Assembly (NCBI RefSeq): GCF_905475465.1
Contig: NC_062259.1
Location: forward strand, 5,404,501 to 5,468,500
From: Pieris napi
Lineage: Eukaryota; Arthropoda; Insecta; Lepidoptera; Pieridae
Length of the DNA: 64,000 nucleotides
Direction: 5' to 3'
Made by a program: the position numbers and the translations under genes. The notes beneath the pieces are model-generated. The model did not search any database and was not told the DNA's origin. It saw nothing but the letters and a program-made list of their open reading frames with translations. Below, piece by piece: positions 48,976 through 60,750 of this stretch. Positions within the stretch are counted from its first letter, which is position 1; the number at the start of each line of letters is the position of its first letter.

Positions 48976-50042
48976 GATAAAATTCGTACAAGGAACTGGG
49001 GAAGCGTCTGCTTCAGTTCATGTCTTCATGCCAATAGTGGCATGCAAATAAAACGCTTTTGATTGGACACCACTGCGGTGAAAAATGATTTAAGACCTGC
49101 GTACTTGCATTCTAGAGCTAAATATGAAAGAAGATGCTCTTTGGTTGGCCTGTCATCAAATAATGGAAATACTGCTAGAAGTAATCATAGTAAACCTAGT
49201 GTTTGCTAGGTCCATCAACTGGACCAGAAGTATTGATTTAAATTTTCTTGGCCTAGCATTGTCTAGAATAAGTTTCGTATTGTTTCTACAGACCCTGAAG
49301 CTTTAAGATTCGTAGAAAAAATAGCAGGCAGCATTTGTTGAAAAGCAGCTAAACCATTACAAGGAACCGTTGACGCTTGCAATAATTAAATTTGCGTTTT
49401 CGACGTAAGATGTCAAGTTACCGTGGCGTGGTAACGTACCAACACCAAGGAATGATATGTGGCTGTTGAAAATCTTAAGAAATTTGAAAATATAAACAAA
49501 GTTCAATTGATAAGCAGCGAAGTTTGTGAGGCATTTGTGGTATCAGTCCGACGAACTTGTTGCGCTTGCTTTTTTTGATGACGGAGTTTCTCTTGAAAGC
49601 AACAAAAAAATGGTGATTGCACTGAATGATGGTAGGTAAAGAATATACCACATCGAAGAAAAAACATTGGGGATTTTGTGTCCAGCAACAAATACGATAT
49701 TTTAAAATCCTGGGAATTCTGTATGCATTTTTGTAAAAAGAACCTCTTACGTCTTTGGGAATAAGATGAAGATAAGCTTCCAGATAATTAGTACGTTCTA
49801 CATGATCTATAAAAGACATTGTGGAACGCGGCATAGCATTTTTTGAAGGATTTAATTCACTATTTACCACAGAGGAAGAAAAACAACAATTCCTTCTTTT
49901 GGTTATGAAAAATTGTAGGCAAAAGTACCCCCTGATACAAAAAAAAACTACTATATTAGCATGAGTTACATTTTTTAAATCTCATACTTATTTTAGTTAT
50001 GTATGCATGTCTTTGTTTGAACTTAATTCAATAATTCTCAAA
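48976..50042 (-). mobile_element. Unidentified 1067-bp insertion, present only in copy B
   Basis: Copy A reads straight through this point; copy B has TATACAT on both sides (48969-48975 and 50043-50049), so this is a real insertion with a 7-bp target duplication. No terminal inverted repeat or poly-A tail is visible. The minus strand has a 130-codon open stretch at 49475-49870 (with MPRSTMSFIDHVERTNYLEA) and an overlapping frame at 49503-49691, suggesting a frame-broken coding sequence; I do not recognise the protein. Confidence 0.65.
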
Positions 50043-50219
50043 TATACATACATATTTATTTTTCATTCGCTGGTAGCGACCCCTTTATATAACTTTGAAA
50101 ACAAAATAAAAATTACATATAAATTTTTGCATCTTAAAACAATAAAAGAGGGACAAGCGTTAGTTCTTTTTTCGTCCAATTAAGAAGCACCTTAACATAT
50201 ATCCACACTTACCCCAATG

Positions 50220-53200
50220 CTATTGATAAGAATTATAATAAGACGTCGGCGGAGGGTATGGAGCCGATTTTTGATTTGATTGATTGTTTGGCTTGGATGG
50301 TGCAGGCGGAGCAGACGTTGACGGCTTTGTCATAGCCTGTGAAGGTCCCTGCATTCCATTATGTTGGTATGCCATCAATGAAGTGCCTAAAATATAAATA
50401 TGTATCAGGATCATGAAGCTTTCGCGTCATTGTTGATGATAATGATTCATGGGTTATCGCATTTTTCTTTAAATATAAAATGAATGAACGCATGCACTCA
50501 CTTTGACTTCTATACAAGCTTTTAAAAATATTTCGCAAATAGTTCTACTATTAAAATCAAAAAATCCAAATGCAAAAACTCAAACTCGTAACAACCAACA
50601 CTTTATACTTATACGAGAGGCGGTCAAAAAGTTCGCGGAATGACAGGGAAGGGAATAATGAAATGAAACTTCCTTTTCAATATATTCTCCCTTTCCCCTA
50701 ATACATTTATCAGATCGTCGAAAAAAAAGATTTGTCTTGGTCGTCAAAATAGGTCGAAATTGCCGACTTCACTTCAACATCGTCGCATAACTTTTTTCCT
50801 CTCAGGATTTTGCTTCATTTTTGGGAACAAATAATTTGTGACGTAGTTGTTCGAAACAGCATCGGTGAATGGCATCCTTCGCAACATGGCTGGTGTGCCC
50901 GGGCGCATTGTCGTGCAAAAGGCACCAAATTGAGACAAAAACCACCAACCCAAGTTTCATCACCAGTTACAATTGGGGACCAACTTTCTAACCACTCACG
51001 GTTTTATTGCGCAGAAAGCATTCTCGGGACCCATCTTGCACAGACTTTACTCATACCGAGAGGTTGATGAATGTTGCAAGCTGTTCAATCTTCAGCCTAT
51101 TTAACTTTTTCTACTATTTCTGGCGATGTAGCCTCAATCGGCCGTCCAGGTCGATGTCGTCTTCGAAGGAGTCCCCTCCTTGTTTGAAAAGGGCGTGCCA
51201 TTTATAAATCAAGGTTTTACCAAGAGCGGAGTCCCCATAAACAGCTTACATCTCTTGTAAGATGGTTCGAGATGTCTTTCCATGTTTGGTAAGGAATTTT
51301 ATAATGGCGCAATGTCCAATTTTCATATTGGCTAGTCTCTTCCCGATTTACTTGTTTACTCGTTGATAACTCAAAAGATAATGACCCGATTGGGCTGAAA
51401 ATTGGTCCCTCAATTATATGAGTGAGACTGGACGAGTAAACTCACCCCCCACCAACCCCGCCATTCTGTGAACTTTTTGACCGCCCCTCGTATAGGTATG
51501 TGTGAGAAGTAAAATTTTGATAAATTAATTTGTATTGTAAACATATACTATTAGCAACGCAAAAACGGATCGCAAATAGATAAAAATAGCAATTCGCAGG
51601 CAAGAGCATAATCTAAAAATCACACAGTCAAGAGATTTATAGAAATGCCGCTATGCAAGGTAAAAAAAGCATATTAGATGAAAAGGACAAATTAATAGGA
51701 TTGATAAAAATTGTTATTTTTAATTTTCTTAAGTATTGGCTGCTCAAAATATCAAGAACCCGTTAATATTCTCTAAGCAACATATCGCACCAGTGTACCC
51801 ATCATGTTTGTGAACGTGTCGTATACAAGCTTCTGACGTGTTAATGATCATTCTTAAATTACACAAAAAGTGTTCGGACCATCATGGGCCTTATTTTACA
51901 TTACCTTATACATATATTGATGATTCGCATTGGCATTAGCAAAAATAACTTGCGCTTCGCTTCAGTCTTAGCCTGCCTAACTAGGTCTGATTTTTGCTTT
52001 ACCAAAATAAAGCTATAGCCAGCGTAGAAGAATTTAACTATTTCACGATTGGATCACTAATGAGCTTAACCATTTGATGAAATAATCTCTTTATATTATT
52101 AGAAGAATACGAATATATTTTTAGCTTGCAGATTTGATTGATATTTTATAAAAGAACGTTAAATATATTTATAAGTATATTTAACGCGTGCAATAGAATA
52201 ATGGATTGGGTGAAATCACAAGTTTTGTTGGTAAGATAAGCCTTTAAGGAATTTGAAAAGTTCCGATGCTGAGTGCTCATTGTTATGACTAATATTGCAA
52301 TATTTTATATTATTTACTTGTGTAAGTAGTTGATGCCATCGGTTCCCATACACATGAGAATTAAGGCCACTTCCACCTTTGGAAAAAAAATCTCGCTATG
52401 CGGTGCTAAAAATAAAAACATACAGATTGATAAAAAACCTGTGAAAGAAATTATCGCAACAGCAACAGTATACAAGCCTTAAATATAAAATTAAGTAACT
52501 TTAAAAAGTCACTGAAGATTACAAAAAGTTTGCTTAGTGATAACAAGTTTAAAAAAAACATTATTCGCAAAGTTTTAAACCGCAAATTAGTAGTATTTTT
52601 TTTTTGTTTAGTATAAATTGTCAGACGAAGAAATAAAACATACCTGCAGTTGGAGCCATAGAAGTCGATGGCGTCATGAACGGTCTCGTTATAGGCGGCG
52701 GCATATTATAATAGAAGTATGAGGTTGAAGCTGTGGTCGGAACATTTTTACCAGGATTCGAACTTTGAGTTTTGCTTGTTGTAGGAACCGATAAACTTTG
52801 GCTATATGATACTTGTGTTTCTTGACGGTTTGTGTTATTATGGTTATATTCAGATTGGGCATCCCTTTTTTTGTTACCTATAAATTTCATACGTTAAATT
52901 GGTGTCAAATTCAAAATCAATTATCGAAATCAAATACAAAAAATATGTACCATCACGTAAATGTTCCGCAAATAATAAAGAGTTTTGTATTGAATTATTT
53001 ACATTATTAGGCCAAGTCATCAATGTACCTAGAGATTCTACTGTTCTTGGAGGTGTTAAGTCGCCCTGTAAAAATCATTAAAGATTATTATAATTTATTC
53101 ATTGAAACAATAGAAAATTTAACGGAATTATTTACTTTGAGACCATTATCTACGTAAATGCTAAGAATTTAGACAAACGGGAAAGTCTACTGTGCTTACG

Positions 53201-56200
53201 AGGAATCCCAATTATTTTCTTTATTTCTGATACCTTAGTACCTTATATAGATATTCATAAACACTAAATTAAACACATTAATCTAAGTACTGTTTTGCCC
53301 CTTTTTTTTCAAATAATGTTAACGATGTGTTGAAAAAATATGAGTATTGGTATGTTATCTAAAGCTGGAGGCTTCAACACATTTACACTTTGTGCTTATG
53401 TAGTAGTGTCTGTGAATAAGCGCGAGGCGTTATGTCAAACTGAATACGCATCATGAAATGACTGTCCGTCTCTCTCGCGCTCAAGCTTGTCACAGTTATT
53501 GTTTTGCTACTGTTTATGTCGATCTTTACTGTACATGATGATCTTTTTTCTCATTATTATTTTGTCTGTAATTGTTTACTTATTTGGTTGGAGGTTAGAA
53601 TACTTTGAAAAAAATTTCTTATGAAATACATTCCGTCTAAACATTACCAGGACAATCTCGTGAAATGGTGCATAATGTTTTTAATTATTTTAAGCATCTT
53701 AATAAAAACAGTTTAATGAAAAATGTTATTTTTAATTTGACATCAGATGCGACTGGGGTTTCTAAGAGGAGTATTGAAAGAATTGTTAGTGAAGTAAAAG
53801 TGAAGTGTGTTGAGCTAGATGGAGCTTATGTCGAAAAATGAAAAATTATTTACACAAACTACTCTTTTACGTTCTTGGTCGGGCTTAGAACTTTTGGATC
53901 CACCCTCGTATGTACACAATATTTATATGTATTTGACACATTTTTATTCATTTACAACCCACCCAACCTTACTTAAACCATAGTAGACTAAAATATATAG
54001 CTTGGCAAAAAAGTCATATTTTTAAACACACTGTATGGTGAAATTGCATTAGTGTGAGTACTGTGAACGCTCCAGCTTTCGATAACCGACCTATAATTTA
54101 TTTTAAACGACACAATAAGATATTAATAGTTTATGCAACTGTCATATAAGAGAGGGTATTAAAACATAAGATTACGCGAGTGTTTTAATACCTAATTATA
54201 TGCAGTTGCACACACTACTTTATTTAATCTCATGGCTATAGGTAGCTACATTAAATAAAATGCAATATAAAAGAACAAATTATTTATTCTAAGTCTGTTA
54301 TTGGTCTATTGGCTCGGAACCAGCGCGTTGCGCGCGCGGCGAGCTCACCACAGATAATGTGTACTTAAATTGAATTGAAACCTCCTTGGTCGGGACACAT
54401 TGTACTTTAATAATTAAAAAATTGTTTTAAAGCATTGTTTTGTTAGGTGAATAATGCTTTAATTTTCTTAAAGAAGTATGTTAATAAAATATGCCAATAA
54501 AAATCTGTATTTCATTTCATATTTAGAATATTACCGAATGAGGTTATATAAAAAATTAAATATAATCACATAAAAACTACATATGAATGTGTGAACTATA
54601 GAAAGATTTACTTACAATAGCATTGTGATTGTCCGATTCTTGTACTTGCGGGCTCTCCTGTAATCAATCAGATAATAAATGATAGATGTTTCCAAATAAG
54701 TAACGATTATAACATATTACATCAAATAAGACGCCAACCTCATTCAACAACAAATCCTCAATAATTTTATATATTTCAGGGTTTAATAGGATTTTTAATA
54801 TCTCCTCCTTACGTTGATATTCCTCATATTTCTTTTTGTACATTAATTTTTGAAAATCAACACGAGCATACATCTTTTCTGATTCCTTTCGATAAACGTC
54901 GATTCTGGAATAGTAATATTTGATTTAAACACATATATAACTTAATGTAATAATTATTATATTCAAATAAAATACATTCTATATAAAATCTTTATATTTC
55001 ATTAATATATTAGTGTAGTTCACAAATATCTATAATATAAGCAACGCTTCGCAGTCTTTCATGTCAATAAATTTATGTTAATTGTCTAAACAAATCATCG
55101 ATTAGCGATGCAGAGCTCAATTTTTATTAAAACTGAAGTTTTTTGCTATAGCGTATATTCTCATTCTATTTTTAAGTATTTATTAAAAAAATTGCGTTTT
55201 ACCAAAGCTCGTTTCTGGTGTACCTCGCACTTTAACAATACAATCACATTAAAGGAATATAACATCTACTGCATGCAAAATACAAAATATATAATATAAT
55301 TATGTATATAATCACTTAATAAAGGAACTTATAATAATTATTATACTACCTTACATAATATTATAACGCAAAAGCTTTTTGTAGTTAGAAATTTGCATTC
55401 CCTATTTATGATAGTGAAAAAAGTAAACTACAAATTCTTGTTTGGTGATGTCAAAACTGTGGTTATTTAATTCTAATCATTTTGATTATTCTTTGCTTTG
55501 TTCGCTAAAGTAACATTTCTGTAAAATCGTCCTAATTTTGTACGTCCTTAGACCATTCGATCAAATATTGTTTCGCAATAAAACAAAAGTAGTACGTTAA
55601 AACGTATTCAGTACTTGTCTAACACATTAGTTATTTTGCGATGCCGTAGGTCGTGTCTTCGACTCCCATGTTATACATTCACAATGAAATAGTTAAATAA
55701 ATAGTTTTGTAAAAAAATATTTCTAAAATTCCACAGATCTGCGAAGGTATAAATCTGCTGTCGCTTAATATTTTACAAATGTAGGATGCATATTCATTTA
55801 TAAAATTTTCGCAAATATCAAAATCTGTCGCTCTACGTGTACAAGTAAATTATTACCGTAAAGTAAAACGTTCAGTTTTGCATACATTAATAAAATATAA
55901 AAACAATTTCATAAGTAGTTATAAAATTTTTACAATTTTGCAAATCAGTGCGTTCAAAGTTATAACCACCATCGCAGACCTGTGTTATTATGAATTTTAT
56001 TAAAAGATCTAAGGATTCGCAAAGCATTTGCTTTTGCATATCATTCAAACCTTATTTGTCGCTGACGACACGGATCGCACGCCACGTCTTCGACTAAAGC
56101 TTCCTCTTCCTTTCTGATTTTGCTGGGACCGGCTGAGAACAAAGTCAATTATCGCAAAGCTCTTGCTATTAAATTGCACGACATAAATGACACAATAGTA

Positions 56201-57845
56201 GTAGTAGTGAAGAATGAGTTTATAATTTAGTTATGAATGAAAGCACGACATATTCTATTGGAGGTATAAAAGAGATTCCAAGTAAGCAATTTTTTACTTT
56301 TATCCTTTCGTCTATGTCAATTTTAGTAATATAACTCGCTATGCTTGTGTTCGCATGGTTAACAGTACAATAAGCATGAAATATCTTACCTTTCATATTA
56401 TCACTAACGGAAGGACGCTTTAAACTTGTATTTGGTATGAAGGGTGGAGGTGGCTTACTTGGATCAAACCTGTCCATATTTAGTCTAAAAAGTAAATTTT
56501 TTGTTACAAAGAAAATGCATTGCGGAAGTATTACTAATATTTCACATAAGAGTCATACTTTGGAGTCGCAGGTCGTGGTAGGTCTTGATTTAGCGAAACC
56601 CTCATAGTTGGTGGCGGAGGTGCTAAAACAATAAAAGAAAAGTTTTTGAAGTTATACTTCTTTAGGCGCGTTATGAAAAATTGATGAGAGTGAAATTTTA
56701 CGATTCGCGCGCACCGTGACACAAAATTAACAGAATGAAGTTGCCCACAGAAGATGCTACGGCATTGGACCTAATTTAAAAACAACACTACACACAGTTA
56801 CACTTAATGTAAGAGAATAAATAATAAATATTTATTTATTTAATTTTTCAAATGTAAACTGAACTTTATTGACTATAATGACTCCTTTTCCATTCTTTGA
56901 TTATTTAATTGTTATTAATTATTTGAATGCAATCAAAAACTATTTTTAATAATGCCAAAGAAGTATAACTTCTTACGCGCATACATAAGTACACACACCC
57001 TTTTTTTTCTTGCTTTACAAGATATATTGTATGATATAGTAAATGTAATATTTTAAAATCTCCAATGTTACTGTATTGTACATTAAGGTTATCAATAATA
57101 AAATAGAATATATACTTAAAATAATATATATACCTGTATATACTGGAGGTGTCGACAGTGAAGAGCTTGTAGAGCTCTGAGTTGGGGGTGGAGGTGGAGG
57201 TGGAGGAGGAGGTAAATGTTGCATTGGAATTGCTGGAGGTGGTGGAGCAACCATAGAAGGTCCCGGCATTGACATCATTTGTGGTGGAATTGGCCCCATA
57301 TTTATCGGTCTGATGTGCATAGACCCCATACCCATTCCCGGCTGCATTGGTGGAGCCATTTGTCCCATATTATACGTTAGTTGGGGTCCATTAACAGAAG
57401 AAGATGGCTGTGGTTCTGGTTGTGGGGGTGGTGGTGGCGGTGGTGGTCCAGCTAAAGACTCTTGGATATACATAGCAATCTGTGGTATTGTTTCAGCCGA
57501 AGAGATATTAGCATGTCTCTCTGCTAGAACTTTAGGCAGTTTACCCGTAGTTAAAAATAATGTCTCTTCATCCTTAGTTGCATGGATAAATGTACAAACT
57601 TCCCTGGTGCATGGAGCTCTGTTTTGATAGTCATGACAGAACTTGACAGTTTTTTTTATTTTCTCAAAATCCAATTCATGTCTAAATCTACAGGAACTAC
57701 CTTTAGTACATTTTCCCCACATGTAATCTCTACATGTATCTGGTTTTTTATTATTGGTAACATTTCTTGTGCCATTAGTAGCTGGTGTTGCATGTGAAGA
57801 TCTGGCTGACTGAGAGCCATCGTGTTTGTTGCTGTTGCTGTTCAT
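50220..57845 (-). CDS. CCCH zinc-finger, proline-rich protein, ZC3H10-like (copy B)
   Basis: Nine exons on the minus strand: 57134-57845, 56559-56622, 56390-56484, 56051-56132, 54739-54904, 54616-54657, 52951-53065, 52644-52877, 50220-50386. Exon sizes equal those of copy A one for one (712, 64, 95, 82, 166, 42, 115, 234, 167), again giving 558 residues with no stop. By eye seven residues differ from copy A: L63I, M114I, G117A, a Ser to Ala in the proline-rich part (PPPAIP), Glu to Asp in exon 2 (LNQDLP), Arg to Trp in exon 7 (TWPNN) and Pro to Thr in exon 8 (ASTSYF). All zinc ligands and all splice sites are kept, so both copies look functional. Role as for copy A: probable RNA-binding regulator. 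Confidence 0.85.
50614..51490 (-). mobile_element. Degenerate mariner element (copy B; shared with copy A)
   Basis: Same insertion as 31227-32043, with TA flanks and ends CGAGAGGCGGTCAAAAAGTT. Each copy has its own small deletions relative to the other, so they have decayed separately after the duplication. Confidence 0.8.
53337..53917 (+). mobile_element. Degenerate insertion with transposase helix-turn-helix relic (copy B only)
   Basis: Absent from copy A near 33900. The + strand reads GQSREMVHNVFNYFKHLNKN, then DATGVSKRSIERIVSEVK, the N-terminal helix-turn-helix of an IS630/DDE-type transposase, similar in kind to the arms of the foldback element at 17.6 kb. The right end (GGATCCACCCTCG then TA) resembles a mariner terminus. 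Left end is unclear; the extra sequence continues to about 54105. Confidence 0.55.
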
Positions 57846-58499
57846 TTACTGTGTAGAAATAGCATATTAAACCATTAATAAGTATACACAAATAAATAAA
57901 GACTACTACAAATATGATTTCCATATTCTTTATCTATACTATAGTAGTACTGAAAATTATGGTGAAAATATGTAACACCCTAACAATTTATTCTTGTAGT
58001 AGTTTTATAGACTACAAACATAATATTCTCTAATGCTGCACATTTAGAGCAATCGAAAAACTAGATAAGGTTTAAATATAGTTTGACTATATTATGTTAA
58101 AATTAAAATGTTTTAAAAATACCGGCTATGAATTTTTACATTCTAAAAATTATGCCAAGTAATAGTTTTATGTACTACCTTATACATAAAATCACTTTCA
58201 CATATTCTAACTTTTATATTTTGTACAACAACCTTGAACAAAGATGTCAAGAAAGTTTACGGTTTTCTGTATGATAGTTGATACTACACTATTATATGAC
58301 ATGAAAAATATAAGGGTAAACAATAAACATTTAACCGAAAGATTTACACATCACATTACTTTGTCAGGCTGAGTTATTGCAATTAATAGTGAAGACAAGA
58401 AAAAAGGTTAATGCCTACCTGTCCGCTTATGACAAAATCACCAATTTATATTTTAAATATTCACAAGCACAATATACATAATAAAAGGACGCAAACAGC

Positions 58500-58640
58500 T
58501 TAAGCTCACGACTCACAACAAGATGGCGGATTAAAGTTTTTTTTTTTTTTGAGTTTATGGCCTGGTGTCTAGACCTTTAGGCCATGCGGATCAAAGATAC
58601 CGACAGCTAGTGCTGCCAGTTGCGAGGATTTATAAAATCT
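58500..58640 (-). promoter_or_regulatory. Promoter and 5' UTR exon region of the copy B CCCH gene, with insertion
   Basis: AACAAGATGGCGG is kept as in copy A. Next to it, about 65 bp are inserted (T-run, then GAGTTTATGGCCTGGTGTCT and AGGCCATGCGG), directly upstream on the gene strand. The possible first-exon donor differs: TTGCAGGTCGTG in copy A corresponds to TTGTGAGTCGTG here, moving the best GT by a few bases. Confidence 0.4.
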
Positions 58641-58765
58641 GAGTATTTATTGATATAAGTAACATTCTGCACACATTTGATCATGTATTAATAAATTAAT
58701 AATAAATTATGTACGTCAAATAATATTAAATACTTTCTAATTTATTTTTTTACCACTTTCAAGAT

Positions 58766-59576
58766 ATATAGACTAATAGTACTAAAATACTTTATTTAAT
58801 TACATTCAACGCTGCGCTTTACATATCAAAATACATAGTAAGTTCATGACAGTCTTGAAGTTAGTCATTAGTCGAAACTCGCAATAAATAAGCCGAGGTT
58901 TCTTATTGCCTGATGCATATCGATATATTTCAACTGTCAAGAACGCAAAAGCGCGCTGTTGGTGGATTTTCTTTATACGGTAGAAGATTTGAGAAAAATC
59001 CTAAAAGTTGGTAGATCTGCCTAAAAGTTAGTAGAGTTGGTAACACTGCGTGGATGTCACACTGCGGATGTGATGATCCTGCAAGCGTCACGTCGGCCGA
59101 CCCGCCACACTCGGCGTGATTTCAGTGCTGCCAGATCAGAGGATTTCCCCCTAGATGTAGAGGTTTCTTATCCGAGTCAGGGGCAGAATAGGGGGAAAGA
59201 ATATTTGGGGGTTTTTGTAGGTTAAATTTCAATAACACGCCAAATACAGTTTTTTTGTTATATCACGTTCCTGATTTTGGAACTAAATTGAAGTATGAAC
59301 ACATCGTAAGAATAGGATCCGTGTGGCTAAACCTTACTAATTGTTTGTTCGTTTCTGTCATTTGTCAAAGAACTATGTGATTTTAATTAAATTCAAATTC
59401 TAAAATTACATGAAAATTCAGTAATAACATCAACAAGAAATTCAACAAGAATTATTATTTTTTTGTATTTGAAGGCATCAGGCAGGGGATTTCTGGGGGA
59501 AATCAAATTAGATATATTATTACTATTGATTTAATTATTATTTATTTTAATTATTTAAACACTTTCGATGAGTTTT
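58766..59576. other. Spacer right of copy B, no gene seen
   Basis: Includes GTGCTGCCAGATCAGAGGAT (about 59125) and a partly inverted match near 59475 (GGCAGGGGATTTCTGGGGG), perhaps the ends of a degraded element. No supported coding sequence. Confidence 0.3.
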
Positions 59577-60571
59577 TCAACGGTACGACGCGTCGCGTCG
59601 CGTCCCACTGTCTGTTTGACTACTACAACGAATACCCATATAACACAACGAATTGCGTCGCGCTCACGCTCCGTTCGCACCCCGTCCCGCCGTACTTTTG
59701 TTGTATTACCGTTGGGCGGGACGGCGACGGGACGCGACCGTTGGCATCGCGCCGGACTCTGTCTGATGGTAGCTGTACACACTCGGCGAGACACCCCGAG
59801 ACAGGCCGAGGGCGAGAGTGTACAGTAGAGCTCTCGTCTCGCCTCGCTTCCTCGCAGTCGGTCTCGCCTCTCTCGGTCGCCTGTCGGTTTTTTGCGCACG
59901 AGTCAAAGGGTCTCGCGAGTAAAACGAGAGCGACCTGTACACACTCGTTCAATCACTTGCTCGATGACTGTGGTTGTGACAGGACGTATCGCACAATGTG
60001 GTCTAACGAACGCGAATTAGAGTTTTTGGAGTGTTACCAAAGGGAATCGTTGTTATGGAATCCGAAGGATGTAGGACACAAAAATAAACAATCTCTACAT
60101 GATGCTTGGATGCGAATAAGCCGGCCGATGGATATCCCAATTGAGGAACTAAAGAAAAAGCGAGATTCACTTATGGCTACGTACCGTGGACGTAACTTTA
60201 TGAACCTAATTACCTATTTCTGTTGCGGTGCATAGTAACCATCCACCATCTTCTTCTTCGCCATGGCTTCGTATTTTTTTTTTATGGTAAACGTGAAGAA
60301 AATTATAATAACTTATTGCACAAAGACAAACAGCAGCAGCGGTTTCCACGTCCATTATTAACGGTGTTTTAAATACAAATAACGTAACGAGTGTGTACAG
60401 GCTGCGCTCTTCTCTCGGTCCTCTCGGTCGAGACTCTCGGCGAGAGGCTCTCGCCGAGTGTGTACAGCCACCATTACATGTCCTACATTAATTACCTAGT
60501 ACATTACAACTGTTCACGTCCCGTCGCGTCGGCGCCCCGACGCCGTCCCGCTCCGCCTGCTGTTTAACCAA
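59577..60571. mobile_element. GC-rich nested cluster of inverted-repeat elements
   Basis: Three sets of ends can be seen. A small MITE at about 59577-59743 starts CAACGGTACGACGCGTCGCG and ends GACGGGACGCGACCGTTGG. A second element, about 59766-60474, starts TGGTAGCTGTACACACTCGG and ends with the complement (CCGAGTGTGTACAGCCACCA) and carries a MADF relic. A GC-rich end at 60508-60570 (CGTCCCGTCGCGTCGGCGCC) resembles the first set. Target duplications are not clear, so the exact nesting is uncertain. Confidence 0.6.
59997..60235 (+). pseudogene. MADF-domain relic inside the nested element
   Basis: From ATG 59997 the frame reads MWSNERELEFLECYQRESLL, LWNPKDVGHKNKQ, then PIEELKKKRDSLMATYR: a MADF DNA-binding domain covering helix 1 to helix 3. 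It stops at 60233-60235 after an unrelated tail. The accompanying transposase is deleted. Third MADF relic in this window, each in or near a Harbinger-like element. Confidence 0.7.
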
Positions 60572-60584
60572 ACCTTAAGACCTC

Positions 60585-60750
60585 CACTGGTCAATAAGGT
60601 TACTTTATATTCACACCAAAAATAATACTTATTACTTAAAAATGCGGTTATTAAATAGCCTTTTAGCCTCGCTTTTTGTTGTTTTATTTTATTTTAATGT
60701 ATAAAATAATTAGAACGGACTTTCAATAATAAGCGACCGTCATTGAATCT
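60585..60750 (+). repeat. Fragment resembling the left edge of duplication copy B
   Basis: TCAATAAGGTTACTTTATAT followed by ACACCAAAAATA, and further on TTTTATTTTATTTTAAT, then AACGGACTTTCAATAATAAG, follows 45393-45600 in order with gaps. Either a truncated third copy of the unit's edge or a dispersed repeat that lies at the duplication boundary. Confidence 0.5.

Larger units (their letters stand above)
45466..58765. repeat. Segmental duplication, copy B (direct orientation)
   Basis: Counterpart of 27413-38460. Longer by about 2.3 kb because of copy-specific insertions: a Tc1/mariner element (46389-47645), an unidentified 1067-bp insertion (48976-50042), a degenerate insertion (about 53337-53917), and a short one upstream of the gene (about 58536-58600). 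Homology may begin as early as 45393, where the sequence also resembles a fragment at 60585. Confidence 0.9.

Noticed and set aside
59555..59952. Several overlapping arginine-rich ORFs on both strands
   Set aside because: Open frames caused by GC-rich, repetitive transposon ends; no domain and all frames are open alike.
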